A stretch of DNA of 64,000 nucleotides from an uncultured Chloroflexota bacterium (GTDB lineage Bacteria; Chloroflexota; Chloroflexia; Thermomicrobiales; UBA6265). The position numbers and the translations under genes are program-made. The stretch covers positions 1 to 64,000 of the forward strand of contig CALGSZ010000106.1 in the NCBI GenBank assembly GCA_937901745.1, written 5' to 3'. This document shows, one piece after another, positions 56,623-64,000 of this stretch (its first letter is position 1; the number at the start of each line of letters is the position of its first letter). The notes under the pieces are model-generated. The model did not search any database, was not told the origin of the DNA, and worked only from the letters and a program-made list of their open reading frames with translations.

Positions 56623-58770
56623 TTACCCGATCCACTTCTGCTTGTTGGTCACATAGTCGACCAGGATGTACTCGCCCAAGCGATCCGGCGTCGCGACAAA
56701 GACTCGGCCGCCGTTGATCCTCATCAGGTCGTTCACGAACTGCACCATGTACGGCGACCGCTCCAACATGAACGTGTTGATCGTGATCTTGTCGCGCGTG
56801 CAGCGGATCACCTCGCGAAGCGTCTCCTGGAACGTCCGCGGCATCGGCGGCCAGTGGAAGAAGACCTCGCCGTTTTCCATGTGCGCGGTCGGCTCGCCGT
56901 CGGTGATGATGATGATCTGCTTGTTCGTCCCCTTCTGCCGCGACAGTAGCTTCCGCGCGAGCTGGAAGCCGTGTTGCATGTTCGTCCCGTACTGGAACTC
57001 GTTCCAAGTCAGCGTCGGCAGATCGGACGGCTTCAGCTCCTCCGCGAGATACGAGAATCCAACGATATCGAGCGTATCTCGCGGGTACTTCGAGCGAATC
57101 AGAGAATCCAGCGCGAGCGCAATGCGCTTCGCCGCCGTAAAGCAGTCGGAGTAGAACATCGAGCGGCTCATGTCGACCATCAGCACGGTCGAAGAGCGCG
57201 TCACGTACTCCGTGCGATAGACCTCGAAGTCTTGCGGATTGAGCGAGACCGGAGTGCCTGCGCCACGGCGCTGCACGGCGTTCATCACCGTCTTCGGCAG
57301 GTCGAGCAGGAACGCATCGCCGAACTCGTACGGCTTACTGTCGTCGGTCCGCTCACCTGGTCCGCCCGGCCGATCGAGCTTGTGCTGACCGAGCCGGTCC
57401 TTGTTGAGCTGCGAGAAGATGTCGGTCAGCGCCTTCTCGCCGATCTTGCGCACGCCCTGCGGCGTCAGCTCGTAACCACGTCGCGTCTTTCGGATGTAGC
57501 CGGCCTCCTCCAAGACGCGAGTCAGCTGGCTTAGCTGCTGCATCTGCTCGAGCGCATCCTCGCCGAGCAAGTCCCGCACCTTATCGTCGTCGAGGTTCGC
57601 AAAGTCGTTCCAGTCGCGCACGCTCTTGAGGTCGCGCTCCAGGTTGTCGTAGTCGTTCAAGCGATCCATGAGCCGCATCGCCTCGGCCAGCGTCAGCGAC
57701 TCATCTCCGCCGAATTGATAGCCGCGCCGCCAATCCTCCGGGCGCATCGTCTGCGCGAGGTTGGCTTGCAGCCGCGACATCTCGGCCTGCAGGCCGGGAT
57801 CCTCCATCAGCGCCTGCATCAGCCCCTGCAGCTGCGCCTGCTGCTCCGGCGTCATGCTCTCCATCAACTGCTGCATGGCCGCCATCTGCTGCTGCATCCG
57901 CTGCAGGAGATCGTCGAGGCTCTTGACGTCCGGGCCAAAGAAGTGCCCCCACTTGTGCATGAACTGCTCGAAGCCCGGATCCTCGCCTCGCTGTTTCGCC
58001 TCGAGCATCTCGTTGAGATCGTTCAACATCTGCCGCATCTCAGCGATCTGCTCGGGCGTCATCTCGCTCAGCGCCTGTTGCATTCCCTGGAAGGTCTGCT
58101 GCAGCACCTGCTGCTGGAGCGTGGCGAGGAGATCCTGGAACTTCTGCCGCGCCTGCGGGTCCATGAAGTCGTAGTCCTGCAGACTGCGGATCGCCCCGGC
58201 GGGGTCGGGCGGCAGATTGTCAAGCTGCTCACGCTTCTTCGCAGCGAGATTCTCGAGCAACCGCTGCAGATCCTCGTCGTAGACGGCGGAATCGCCTTGC
58301 TGCTGCTCTCCAGAGCCGGACGCCTCCTGGCCTTCGCCAGACTCGCCTGCCTGTGCCTGCTGGTTCCCTTGGCTTCCGGCTTCGGCTTGCTTGGACTGCG
58401 CCGCCTCGCGGGCGCGCTGCAGCCGCTCGCGCCCCTCGGCAACGCGGCGCTCGATCCCCTCGCGCTCGGTGTTGATAACGTCCTGAAGACGCTCCTTGAT
58501 GTCGTCCAGGATCGAGCCGAGGTCATACCGATTGAGCTGCTCCTGTCGGCGCTCGCGGAGCCGGTTCATCATCTCGCGCAGGCCGGGCAGCCGGTCTCCG
58601 TCAGGACGGTCGAGCCCTTCCCAAAATAGGCGCCGCAACGCATTGAGGATGTCGCCGTCCCGCATGAGCTGATCGGACATCGCGCGCATGAGCTCGTCCG
58701 CATCGAGCGGACTGACCTGCTGCGTGCCGTCCCAGCGGGAGTAGCGAGTGCCAAAACGATAGATGGGCAT
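56623..58770 (-). CDS. Large VWA-domain protein with Gln/Met-rich helical middle
   Basis: A 715-residue cytoplasmic protein. Residues 1-~110 are helical and unrecognised. Residues ~130-330 are coiled-coil-like and Gln/Met-rich (for example MQQQMAAMQQLMESMTPEQQ). A small winged-helix-like piece (SQLTRVLEEAGYIRKTRRGYELTPQG) precedes the C-terminal VWA domain, with the MIDAS motif VLMVDMSRSMFYSD and IIIITDGEPTAH. It pairs with the upstream AAA ATPase as in MoxR-VWA and Mg-chelatase-like systems, which remodel partner proteins. ATG 58770 has a strong GAGGAGGCG site. Actual substrate unknown. Confidence 0.9.
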   Translation of the reverse strand: MPIYRFGTRYSRWDGTQQVSPLDADELMRAMSDQLMRDGDILNALRRLFWEGLDRPDGDRLPGLREMMNRLRERRQEQLNRYDLGSILDDIKERLQDVINTEREGIERRVAEGRERLQRAREAAQSKQAEAGSQGNQQAQAGESGEGQEASGSGEQQQGDSAVYDEDLQRLLENLAAKKREQLDNLPPDPAGAIRSLQDYDFMDPQARQKFQDLLATLQQQVLQQTFQGMQQALSEMTPEQIAEMRQMLNDLNEMLEAKQRGEDPGFEQFMHKWGHFFGPDVKSLDDLLQRMQQQMAAMQQLMESMTPEQQAQLQGLMQALMEDPGLQAEMSRLQANLAQTMRPEDWRRGYQFGGDESLTLAEAMRLMDRLNDYDNLERDLKSVRDWNDFANLDDDKVRDLLGEDALEQMQQLSQLTRVLEEAGYIRKTRRGYELTPQGVRKIGEKALTDIFSQLNKDRLGQHKLDRPGGPGERTDDSKPYEFGDAFLLDLPKTVMNAVQRRGAGTPVSLNPQDFEVYRTEYVTRSSTVLMVDMSRSMFYSDCFTAAKRIALALDSLIRSKYPRDTLDIVGFSYLAEELKPSDLPTLTWNEFQYGTNMQHGFQLARKLLSRQKGTNKQIIIITDGEPTAHMENGEVFFHWPPMPRTFQETLREVIRCTRDKITINTFMLERSPYMVQFVNDLMRINGGRVFVATPDRLGEYILVDYVTNKQKWIG

Positions 58771-58902
58771 CGTCGCCTCCTCTCGGAGAAGCTTGGAGGT
58801 TCGCGCCAAGGGTGGCGGCTGCCCCGCCGCTGGCCGTATCGAGACATTCGATCCGGCGGGACCTGCACGCCGCCAATCTCAAGACGCGCGGATCATCTTG
58901 CG

Positions 58903-60324
58903 CTATCGGTGGTAGCGCGCCGGACCCGCTCCCGGATCCTTATTGAGCTTGCGGTTGAGATGCAGTCCCTCTAGGACGAACTCGACGGCCGAGGCCACGG
59001 CGGCCGGGTTGCCGCCAACTCCGAGCTTTTCGACCGCCTCACGCATGCCATCGAGGTGACTGAGCTGGTGGACGTAGTCCATCGCGGGCATCATCTCGGA
59101 CGCCTCCACGACCAGCCCATTCTCGAAGGCGAGGATCAGGCGATCGAATTGCCGAACCGAGAAGTGCCGGTTGAAGACGGTCAGCACCGCCTGGGCGATG
59201 AGCTTGTCGACGACCTGCTCCTCGCGGATTTCACCCAGCGTCTCCAGCTCGATCTTGCCCGTCGTCGAGGCGTGGAGCGCCGCCAGATCGGAGATGCGCG
59301 GCGCCGCCTGACGCTCACCGAGGCGGATCGCACGCCGCGTTGCGTTCGAGATCAAGTTCTCGTAGTTGGCGATGCTCATGCGCACCGAGACACCCGAGCG
59401 CTGGGAGACCTCGTGCGAGCGTCGAGCGCAGTGCGTCAGCTCAGCGACGATCTCCTTCATGAAGGTTGGAACCGTCAGCTGAACGCCCGGCGTCTCGTAG
59501 GGCACCCGCTCCTGCTCCATGATCTCCATTTCCAGCTCGGTCGTCTCCGGATAATGCGTCCGGATTTGGGAGCCGTAGCGGTCCTTGAGCGGCGTGATGA
59601 TGCGGCCGCGGTTCGTGTAGTCCTCGGGGTTCGCCGAGGCGATGACGACGATGTCGAGCGGCAAGCGGATCTTATAGCCCCGGATCTGGACGTCGCGCTC
59701 CTCCATGATGTTGAGGAGACCGACTTGGATACGCTCCGCCAGGTCCGGTAGCTCGTTGATCGTGAAGATGCCGCGATTCGTGCGCGGGATCAGGCCATAG
59801 GAAATGGTCAGCTCGTCCGAGAGATATCGCCCCTCGGCAACCTTGATCGGATCGACTTCTCCAATCAGATCGGCGATCGTCGTGTCTGGCGTCGCGAGCT
59901 TTTCACCGTAGCGGCGATCGCGCGGAATCCAATCGATCGGCGTGTCGTCGCCCTTGGACTCAACGAGATCGCGGGCGTATTTCGAGATTGGGTTGAACGG
60001 ATCGTCGTTGATCTCCGAGCCCTCGACGATCGGCAGCCAATCGTCGAGCAAGTTCACCAGGCTGCGCGCGAGACGAGTCTTCGCCTGTCCGCGCTCTCCC
60101 AGGAAGATGATGTCTTGCCCGGAGAGGATCGCGTTTTCAATCGCCGGGATCACGGTTTGGTCATAGCCGAGGATCCCTGGGAACAGATTGTCTCCCCGGC
60201 GGATCTTCGCGATCAGGTTTTCGCGCATCTCCTCGCGAACCGTCTTCGGGCAATATCCTGATTCGCGCAGCTCACCCAGGGTCCGTGCCGCTGGTCTTGG
60301 AGTAGTAACTGGCGTTATGGACAT
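58903..60324 (-). CDS. AAA+ ATPase of the MoxR / Mg-chelatase-I type
   Basis: A 473-residue AAA+ ATPase. The Walker A motif is GERGQAKTRLARSL. The Walker B position reads FTINELPDL, with Asn where Asp-Glu is usual. VIASANPEDYTNRGRIITPLKDRYGSQIRTHYP is the sensor region and IDWIPRDRRYGEK the insertion typical of chelatase-like members. The C-terminal helical part ends near RKLNKDPGAG. ATG 60324 has AAGGA at 8 bases; a start at 60333 is possible. It lies 132 bases upstream of the VWA gene on the same strand and is its probable partner. Confidence 0.9.
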   Translation of the reverse strand: MSITPVTTPRPAARTLGELRESGYCPKTVREEMRENLIAKIRRGDNLFPGILGYDQTVIPAIENAILSGQDIIFLGERGQAKTRLARSLVNLLDDWLPIVEGSEINDDPFNPISKYARDLVESKGDDTPIDWIPRDRRYGEKLATPDTTIADLIGEVDPIKVAEGRYLSDELTISYGLIPRTNRGIFTINELPDLAERIQVGLLNIMEERDVQIRGYKIRLPLDIVVIASANPEDYTNRGRIITPLKDRYGSQIRTHYPETTELEMEIMEQERVPYETPGVQLTVPTFMKEIVAELTHCARRSHEVSQRSGVSVRMSIANYENLISNATRRAIRLGERQAAPRISDLAALHASTTGKIELETLGEIREEQVVDKLIAQAVLTVFNRHFSVRQFDRLILAFENGLVVEASEMMPAMDYVHQLSHLDGMREAVEKLGVGGNPAAVASAVEFVLEGLHLNRKLNKDPGAGPARYHR

Positions 60325-60528
60325 GCGGGACATCCTTGGTAGAGGCGACCGGGGTACGAACCGGTGCGGCGAGAAAGGGGCGGGCGTCTAGTTCATGCCC
60401 ACCGGCGCTAGGAGCGCTAATCCCATCGTACACGCGCGAGGTGGGGGTGTCGAGGCTTCCGTACGACTCCCTAACCGAATGGGTAGGAGCGGCGGATGCC
60501 GATTTCCACCCGCCACGCCGAGATCGTG

Positions 60529-61338
60529 TCAGGCAGGCGACACGAGCGAGGCTGCGCGTTCGGCCAGCGCCCGCTCGAACGGCACGGATCGCTCGCCAAG
60601 CTCGGCGTCGAGCGCGGCGGCCGCCTGAATGTCGAGCTCAAGTTGGGCACCCCGTCGCGGTCGCGTGGCGAGGGCCTGGCTGACAATACCTTCGCCCTGC
60701 TCGCCATCCCAGCGCAGCCAGGCAATCTCTCGCACCTGGCGGCGCACCAGCCCACCGTCGTACCACGCATCGAGAAAGACGAAGAGCCGCACCGCGGCGA
60801 TCGCCTCGAGAGGTACCCGTAGCGGATAGGCGGCAAGTTGATAGACGAGGTCCGGAACACTCTCGGCGTGCGCCGTAGCCAGTAGCTGATACCCGCCCTC
60901 GTGGATCAGGTCGAAGACACGTCGCGCGGCGGGGCCCCACAGGTAGACTGGCAGGTGCGGGCTGATCTCATTGACGAGCAAAGCGGTGCGGCTCGCGTCT
61001 GCGTCGGCGATGAAATCGAACGGCTCGTAGCAGCCACGGAGATAGATGCGGCGCGTGTCCGCCGGGAGCGCCTCGAGCAGCGCAGTCAAGAAGGTCGTCT
61101 TTCCCGCGCCGGAAGGCCCGGCGGCCACGATGCAGGAGGCGCGGCGCTCGATGAGCAGCGCCAACATCGCCGCGCCCTCCGGAGAGATCGTCTCAGCCGC
61201 GATCAGCTCGTTGAGTGAGAGACTCGGCTGGTGCGACCAGAATGGCCCCCACCAGAAGAACGGCTCGCTTCCCGACGGCTCACCCCCTCGGTGGCCACCC
61301 GCTCGCCTACCCCACACCCCTGGGCCCGTCGCGCTCAT
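60529..61338 (-). CDS. P-loop ATPase resembling type II/IV secretion ATPases
   Basis: A 269-residue protein with a Walker A motif VAAGPSGAGKTTFLTALL (residues 71-88). A following segment reads LVNEISPHLPVYLWG and then LLATAHAESVPDL, in the order of VirB11/CpaF-type ATPases (Walker B, His box). The N-terminus is Gly/Arg-rich and the usual N-terminal hexamer domain is missing. No pilin, secretin or inner-membrane partner lies in the window, so secretion is doubtful. Its ATG overlaps the MFS stop as ATGA. The gap to the MoxR gene is about 200 bases and holds no gene. Confidence 0.75.
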   Translation of the reverse strand: MSATGPGVWGRRAGGHRGGEPSGSEPFFWWGPFWSHQPSLSLNELIAAETISPEGAAMLALLIERRASCIVAAGPSGAGKTTFLTALLEALPADTRRIYLRGCYEPFDFIADADASRTALLVNEISPHLPVYLWGPAARRVFDLIHEGGYQLLATAHAESVPDLVYQLAAYPLRVPLEAIAAVRLFVFLDAWYDGGLVRRQVREIAWLRWDGEQGEGIVSQALATRPRRGAQLELDIQAAAALDAELGERSVPFERALAERAASLVSPA

Positions 61339-62660
61339 GACGCGCTCCGAATGTGCGGATCGCGGATGAACAGCATCCCGAGCAGGACCAATACGAAGAC
61401 GGCGGCGCCGCCAACAGCGATTCGGACTCCCGCCACGTCAGCGACGAGACCGGCGATCAGTGAGCCCGCCGAAGGGAACCCGACAACCGTCAGGATGAAA
61501 AGGCTCATGACACGTCCGCGAAGCTCGCTGGGGGCTGCCAGTTGGATGAGTGTTGCGATCAACGCCGAGGCAATTGCGCCAGCGAAGCCCACGAGGATCA
61601 GCAGCGGCAACGCGGCCCCGTACCAAGGAGAGGCGGCAAAGCCGGCAAGAAACGCCACTTGTGCAAGCGTCGCCGCGATCACCCACCGGCCCTTCTCGCT
61701 CATCTCGCGGCGCGCTGCCACCCAGAAGCCACCGGCGAGCGTGCCGAGCCCACCGGCGGAGACGAGGAGCCCAAACGCGGTTGAGCTGACCTGGAACTCC
61801 TCACGGGCGAAGACGGCGAGGAGCGGACCATACGAGCGCGCGAAGAGACCCGTCAGGAGTGAGACGAGGAGAAGGCCGCGCAGCAGCGGCGAGCGCACCA
61901 CGTACCGCACGCCGCTCGCGATCGACGCCACGACGCCCTCGCGCTCATCGGGTGCATGGCGGCGCCGCGGAATGTTTCGCAGCATGGCGAGCGAGAAGAG
62001 GATGGCCACGCAAGAGAGTGCATCGACCGTGAAGACCCCGGACACTCCGATGATGGGGATGAGAGAGCCGGCAATGGCGGGTCCGACGAGCGCGGCGCCG
62101 GTGAACGCGATCGAGTTGAGCGACACGCCGGAGGTGAGCTGCTCGCGAGAGAGGATATCCGGCAGGATCGCATGACGTACGGGCGAGTCGAACGCCAATA
62201 TCACCCCGTTGCAAAACCCGTATGCGACCAGGAACCAGACGTTGATGAGATCGAGCAGCGTCAACGTAGCCAGTGCTGAGGTCGTTATCAGGTACGCGAG
62301 TTGGACCGTCCAAAGGACCGTCAAGCGCGGCAAGCGGTCCGCGATCACTCCGCCGAACGGCGGCAGGACGAGCATCGGCACAGCGAACGCCGCGGCGATG
62401 ATGCCCAGCCAGAAGGCGGAGCGTTCGGGCTCCAGATCAGTGACCAGCCACCCCTCCGCCGTCGAGGTCATCCACGTACCGGCGTTTGAGATCAACAGCC
62501 CAATCCAAAGAAAGCGAAAGTTTCGCGATTGCAGCGCGGCGAACCGCGCCGGGGGAGCCTTGGACGTATGGTCCGCGACTTGCCCGACCTCACCGTCTCC
62601 ATCGAGCGGCGTGGACGCCGCGGTCGGACTCGGGGTGACTCGGCCTGAGGGAGCGCTCAT
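61335..62660 (-). CDS. Major facilitator superfamily transporter (EntS/MFS_3-like)
   Basis: A 441-residue protein with about 12 membrane helices after a ~45-residue cytoplasmic tail. RNFRFLWIGLLISNAGTWMTSTAEGWLV, GGVIADRLPRL (the loop 2-3 motif) and SRKRSV-like basic loops place it in the MFS_3 group that includes enterobactin exporters; the substrate is unknown. ATG 62660 (GTGG upstream) or GTG 62678. It lies between the PRTase fusion (42-base gap) and the ATPase (4-base overlap). Confidence 0.88.
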   Translation of the reverse strand: MSAPSGRVTPSPTAASTPLDGDGEVGQVADHTSKAPPARFAALQSRNFRFLWIGLLISNAGTWMTSTAEGWLVTDLEPERSAFWLGIIAAAFAVPMLVLPPFGGVIADRLPRLTVLWTVQLAYLITTSALATLTLLDLINVWFLVAYGFCNGVILAFDSPVRHAILPDILSREQLTSGVSLNSIAFTGAALVGPAIAGSLIPIIGVSGVFTVDALSCVAILFSLAMLRNIPRRRHAPDEREGVVASIASGVRYVVRSPLLRGLLLVSLLTGLFARSYGPLLAVFAREEFQVSSTAFGLLVSAGGLGTLAGGFWVAARREMSEKGRWVIAATLAQVAFLAGFAASPWYGAALPLLILVGFAGAIASALIATLIQLAAPSELRGRVMSLFILTVVGFPSAGSLIAGLVADVAGVRIAVGGAAVFVLVLLGMLFIRDPHIRSAS

Positions 62661-62702
62661 GCCACGGGATGGTAGCACGGGCCAGGCCGGTTCCGGCGCT
62701 GC

Positions 62703-63845
62703 CTACTCCGGGGCAACTTCTGGGGGCGCGACGACGAGCCTCGCGATGAACGGCAACTTGGCAAATTGCCGCCGCAACCTCAGACCGAATCCGACCAGAA
62801 GGTGATTAGGTACCTCGAATCCGACGTGCGTCAAGGGAACGTCGACGAGGCGAGCCTCCTTTCGATCGAGCAGGACGCACAGCTCGATATCAGTGGCTCC
62901 GCGCCGACGCAGCCAGCGCGTCAGGTAAGCCAAGCTCAACCCAGTGCTGACGATGTCTGCAACGAGGATGACGGGTCGACCGACGATCGGGCTCCGAGGG
63001 CCGCGCCGCACTCGGACGCGCCGCTGGCCGTCAGTCGCCGTGAAGCGCGACAAGCTGATGCGGTCCGTATCGAACGCGACGCCGCGCTCGGCGAGACCGG
63101 CTGTCAACGCTTCCATGAACCTCGCCGAACCGGGATCGACCGCAATCAGGAGTGGCCGAGTTGGCGTGCTCGCTTGCTTCTCGCACTCCGGCTGAAGGTC
63201 ATCAGGTTCGACGGCTAGGCACTCCGAGTCGAACAAGGCGGGAACTATCGGCTCTGGCTCCCGATCGAACTGGCACGTTTTCCGCGACAGGTCTTGAGCA
63301 AGAGCGTCGGCCATTTCCGCGATGCGCCGCTGCAGCGACTCCTCATCGATGAGGACGTCACCCATCAGCGCGGCGCCACGGTCCAGTTCGCCGAAGGGAT
63401 ACTCCTGCCTTAGCCGGTCATAGTCGCGCCGATAGAGCAGCTTCACCCGCACATTGGGATAGAGCTCCCGGAGCCGGCGTATCTTCCGGTTCTTGCGCGT
63501 CACGAGACGCTGACGCATCGTCGTCAGCTCGATGTACAGGCGGTGATCGGGTAGGTAGAAATCCGGCGTGAACATCTCTGATGGCCGGCCATCGCTACTG
63601 AATGCCAGGGGAAACGACGTCGGCTCATACGCCCAACGGATGCGATAGAACGTGAGCAGGCGCGAAAAGTGCAGCTCGGCGGGATGGGCAAAATCGGTAT
63701 CCTCGACGTCTCGTATGAGCTGCCAAGGAAGCGGGAGCGCTCGCTGCTCGATCTTGACCTCCGTCGCTTCTGCCTCGGTCCGCCCCCTCTCGGTCCCGCG
63801 CGGCGTGTCGCCGCCGAGACCGGCCCTCCCCTCCTCCCAGGTCAC
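62703..63845 (-). CDS. Fusion: PD-(D/E)XK-nuclease-like domain plus HPRT-like phosphoribosyltransferase domain, both degenerate
   Basis: A 380-residue protein (GTG 63845, GAGG at 8 bases; a GTG at 63866 adds seven residues). Residues ~50-145 look like a PD-(D/E)XK fold: MFTPDFYLPDHRLYIELTTM gives Asp95 and Glu106, but the usual Lys is Thr108. Residues ~160-375 match hypoxanthine phosphoribosyltransferase: GDVLIDEESLQRRIAEMADAL, VILVADIVSTGLSLAYL, VLLDRKEARL, VGFEVPNHLLVGFGLRL and KLPFIARL. The catalytic VEDIIDTG is here VADIVSTG, and the GLDY acid is Arg. It may bind but not transfer. It heads an operon with the MFS transporter and ATPase. Confidence 0.82.
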   Translation of the reverse strand: MTWEEGRAGLGGDTPRGTERGRTEAEATEVKIEQRALPLPWQLIRDVEDTDFAHPAELHFSRLLTFYRIRWAYEPTSFPLAFSSDGRPSEMFTPDFYLPDHRLYIELTTMRQRLVTRKNRKIRRLRELYPNVRVKLLYRRDYDRLRQEYPFGELDRGAALMGDVLIDEESLQRRIAEMADALAQDLSRKTCQFDREPEPIVPALFDSECLAVEPDDLQPECEKQASTPTRPLLIAVDPGSARFMEALTAGLAERGVAFDTDRISLSRFTATDGQRRVRVRRGPRSPIVGRPVILVADIVSTGLSLAYLTRWLRRRGATDIELCVLLDRKEARLVDVPLTHVGFEVPNHLLVGFGLRLRRQFAKLPFIARLVVAPPEVAPE

Positions 63846-63876
63846 GCAGGTCACCTCGCAGCACACTCGATCGCAA

Positions 63877-63895
63877 CGGACGAACGGATCGTCCG
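63877..63895. other. Hairpin in the leader of the PRTase-fusion gene
   Basis: CGGACGA (63877-63883) and TCGTCCG (63889-63895) pair across a 5-base loop, about 30 bases before the start at 63845. The rest of 63896-64000 shows no gene or clear promoter. Confidence 0.4.
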
Positions 63896-64000
63896 GCTCT
63901 TCGTCTCGATCAACGGCCCACTCAATGGACCGACTTCACAGGTGGGGCTGCTCCCGCGGGGGTGGCCTCATTGTGGCATAACTAACCGCTCACGGCAACG

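Overview
The window is a GC-rich bacterial chromosome segment, densely packed and almost entirely housekeeping, with no insertion sequence, prophage or CRISPR array that I can see. The best guess at the source is a Chloroflexota bacterium of the Thermomicrobia/Sphaerobacter type. This rests on a giant GT-C / Chlor_Arch_YYY membrane protein fusion, a UPF0182 protein, a serine/threonine kinase fused to PQQ repeats, a MurE plus FemX-like cell-wall operon, and the general character of the proteins. It is inference, not proof.

Layout. 1-171: two tRNA genes (Gly, Pro) on the minus strand. 239-8625: giant YYY membrane protein, fmt, two small hypotheticals, tyrA and an anchored SH3 protein. 8819-13217 (minus): an orphan nuoE-nuoF pair with its own promoter, a Cys-pair protein, a DUF151 bifunctional-nuclease-family protein and signal peptidase I. 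13427-15804 (plus): kinase-propeller fusion and a small partner. 15909-16136: tatA. 16432-22782 (plus): a tightly overlapping operon of two unknown proteins, a HEAT-repeat protein, a FemX-like ligase, murE and a Tat-exported beta-propeller. 22786-29657 (minus): aspS, mazG, lepA, murJ. 29733-34958: rpsT, holA, fabF, sigA (with a recognisable promoter and a terminator-like hairpin in its leader) and yebC. 34989-37107 (plus): ruvC, tlyA, larB. 37079-39972 (minus): pth, a 3-hydroxyacyl-CoA dehydrogenase, a B12-binding mutase subunit and meaB. 40104-45932: a second TatA/B-like protein, a methyltransferase, tgt, then acpS-nnrD-CBS-alr behind a clear promoter. 45983-48136 (minus): an HTH regulator with a near-consensus promoter overlapped by direct repeats, a small membrane protein and an MBL-fold hydrolase. 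48332-55341: UPF0182, then yggS, pgeF, a membrane spermidine-synthase-like protein and a DUF2382 protein. 55342-56069: about 730 bases with no convincing gene. 56070-63845: a Nudix hydrolase, then on the minus strand a VWA/AAA pair and, upstream, an operon of a PRTase-like fusion, an MFS transporter and a P-loop ATPase.

Functionally, the cell-wall genes (femX-like, murE, murJ, alr, pgeF) and translation genes (fmt, aspS, lepA, rpsT, pth, tgt, two tRNAs) dominate. The most unusual items are: (1) the protein at 62703-63845, a PD-(D/E)XK-like domain joined to a hypoxanthine-phosphoribosyltransferase-like domain, both with key catalytic positions replaced; (2) the orphan NuoEF pair, in which the N-terminal thioredoxin-like domain of NuoF has lost its cysteines and the NADH pocket looks altered; (3) the operon coupling an unknown 572-residue protein and a HEAT protein to peptidoglycan synthesis; (4) a terminator-like hairpin with T-tract between the sigA promoter and its start codon; (5) an exact 13-base repeat present three times, once inside the larB coding region. 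Start codons were chosen by ribosome-site position and operon overlap, and are less certain than the reading frames. All identifications are by reading motifs; no database search was run.
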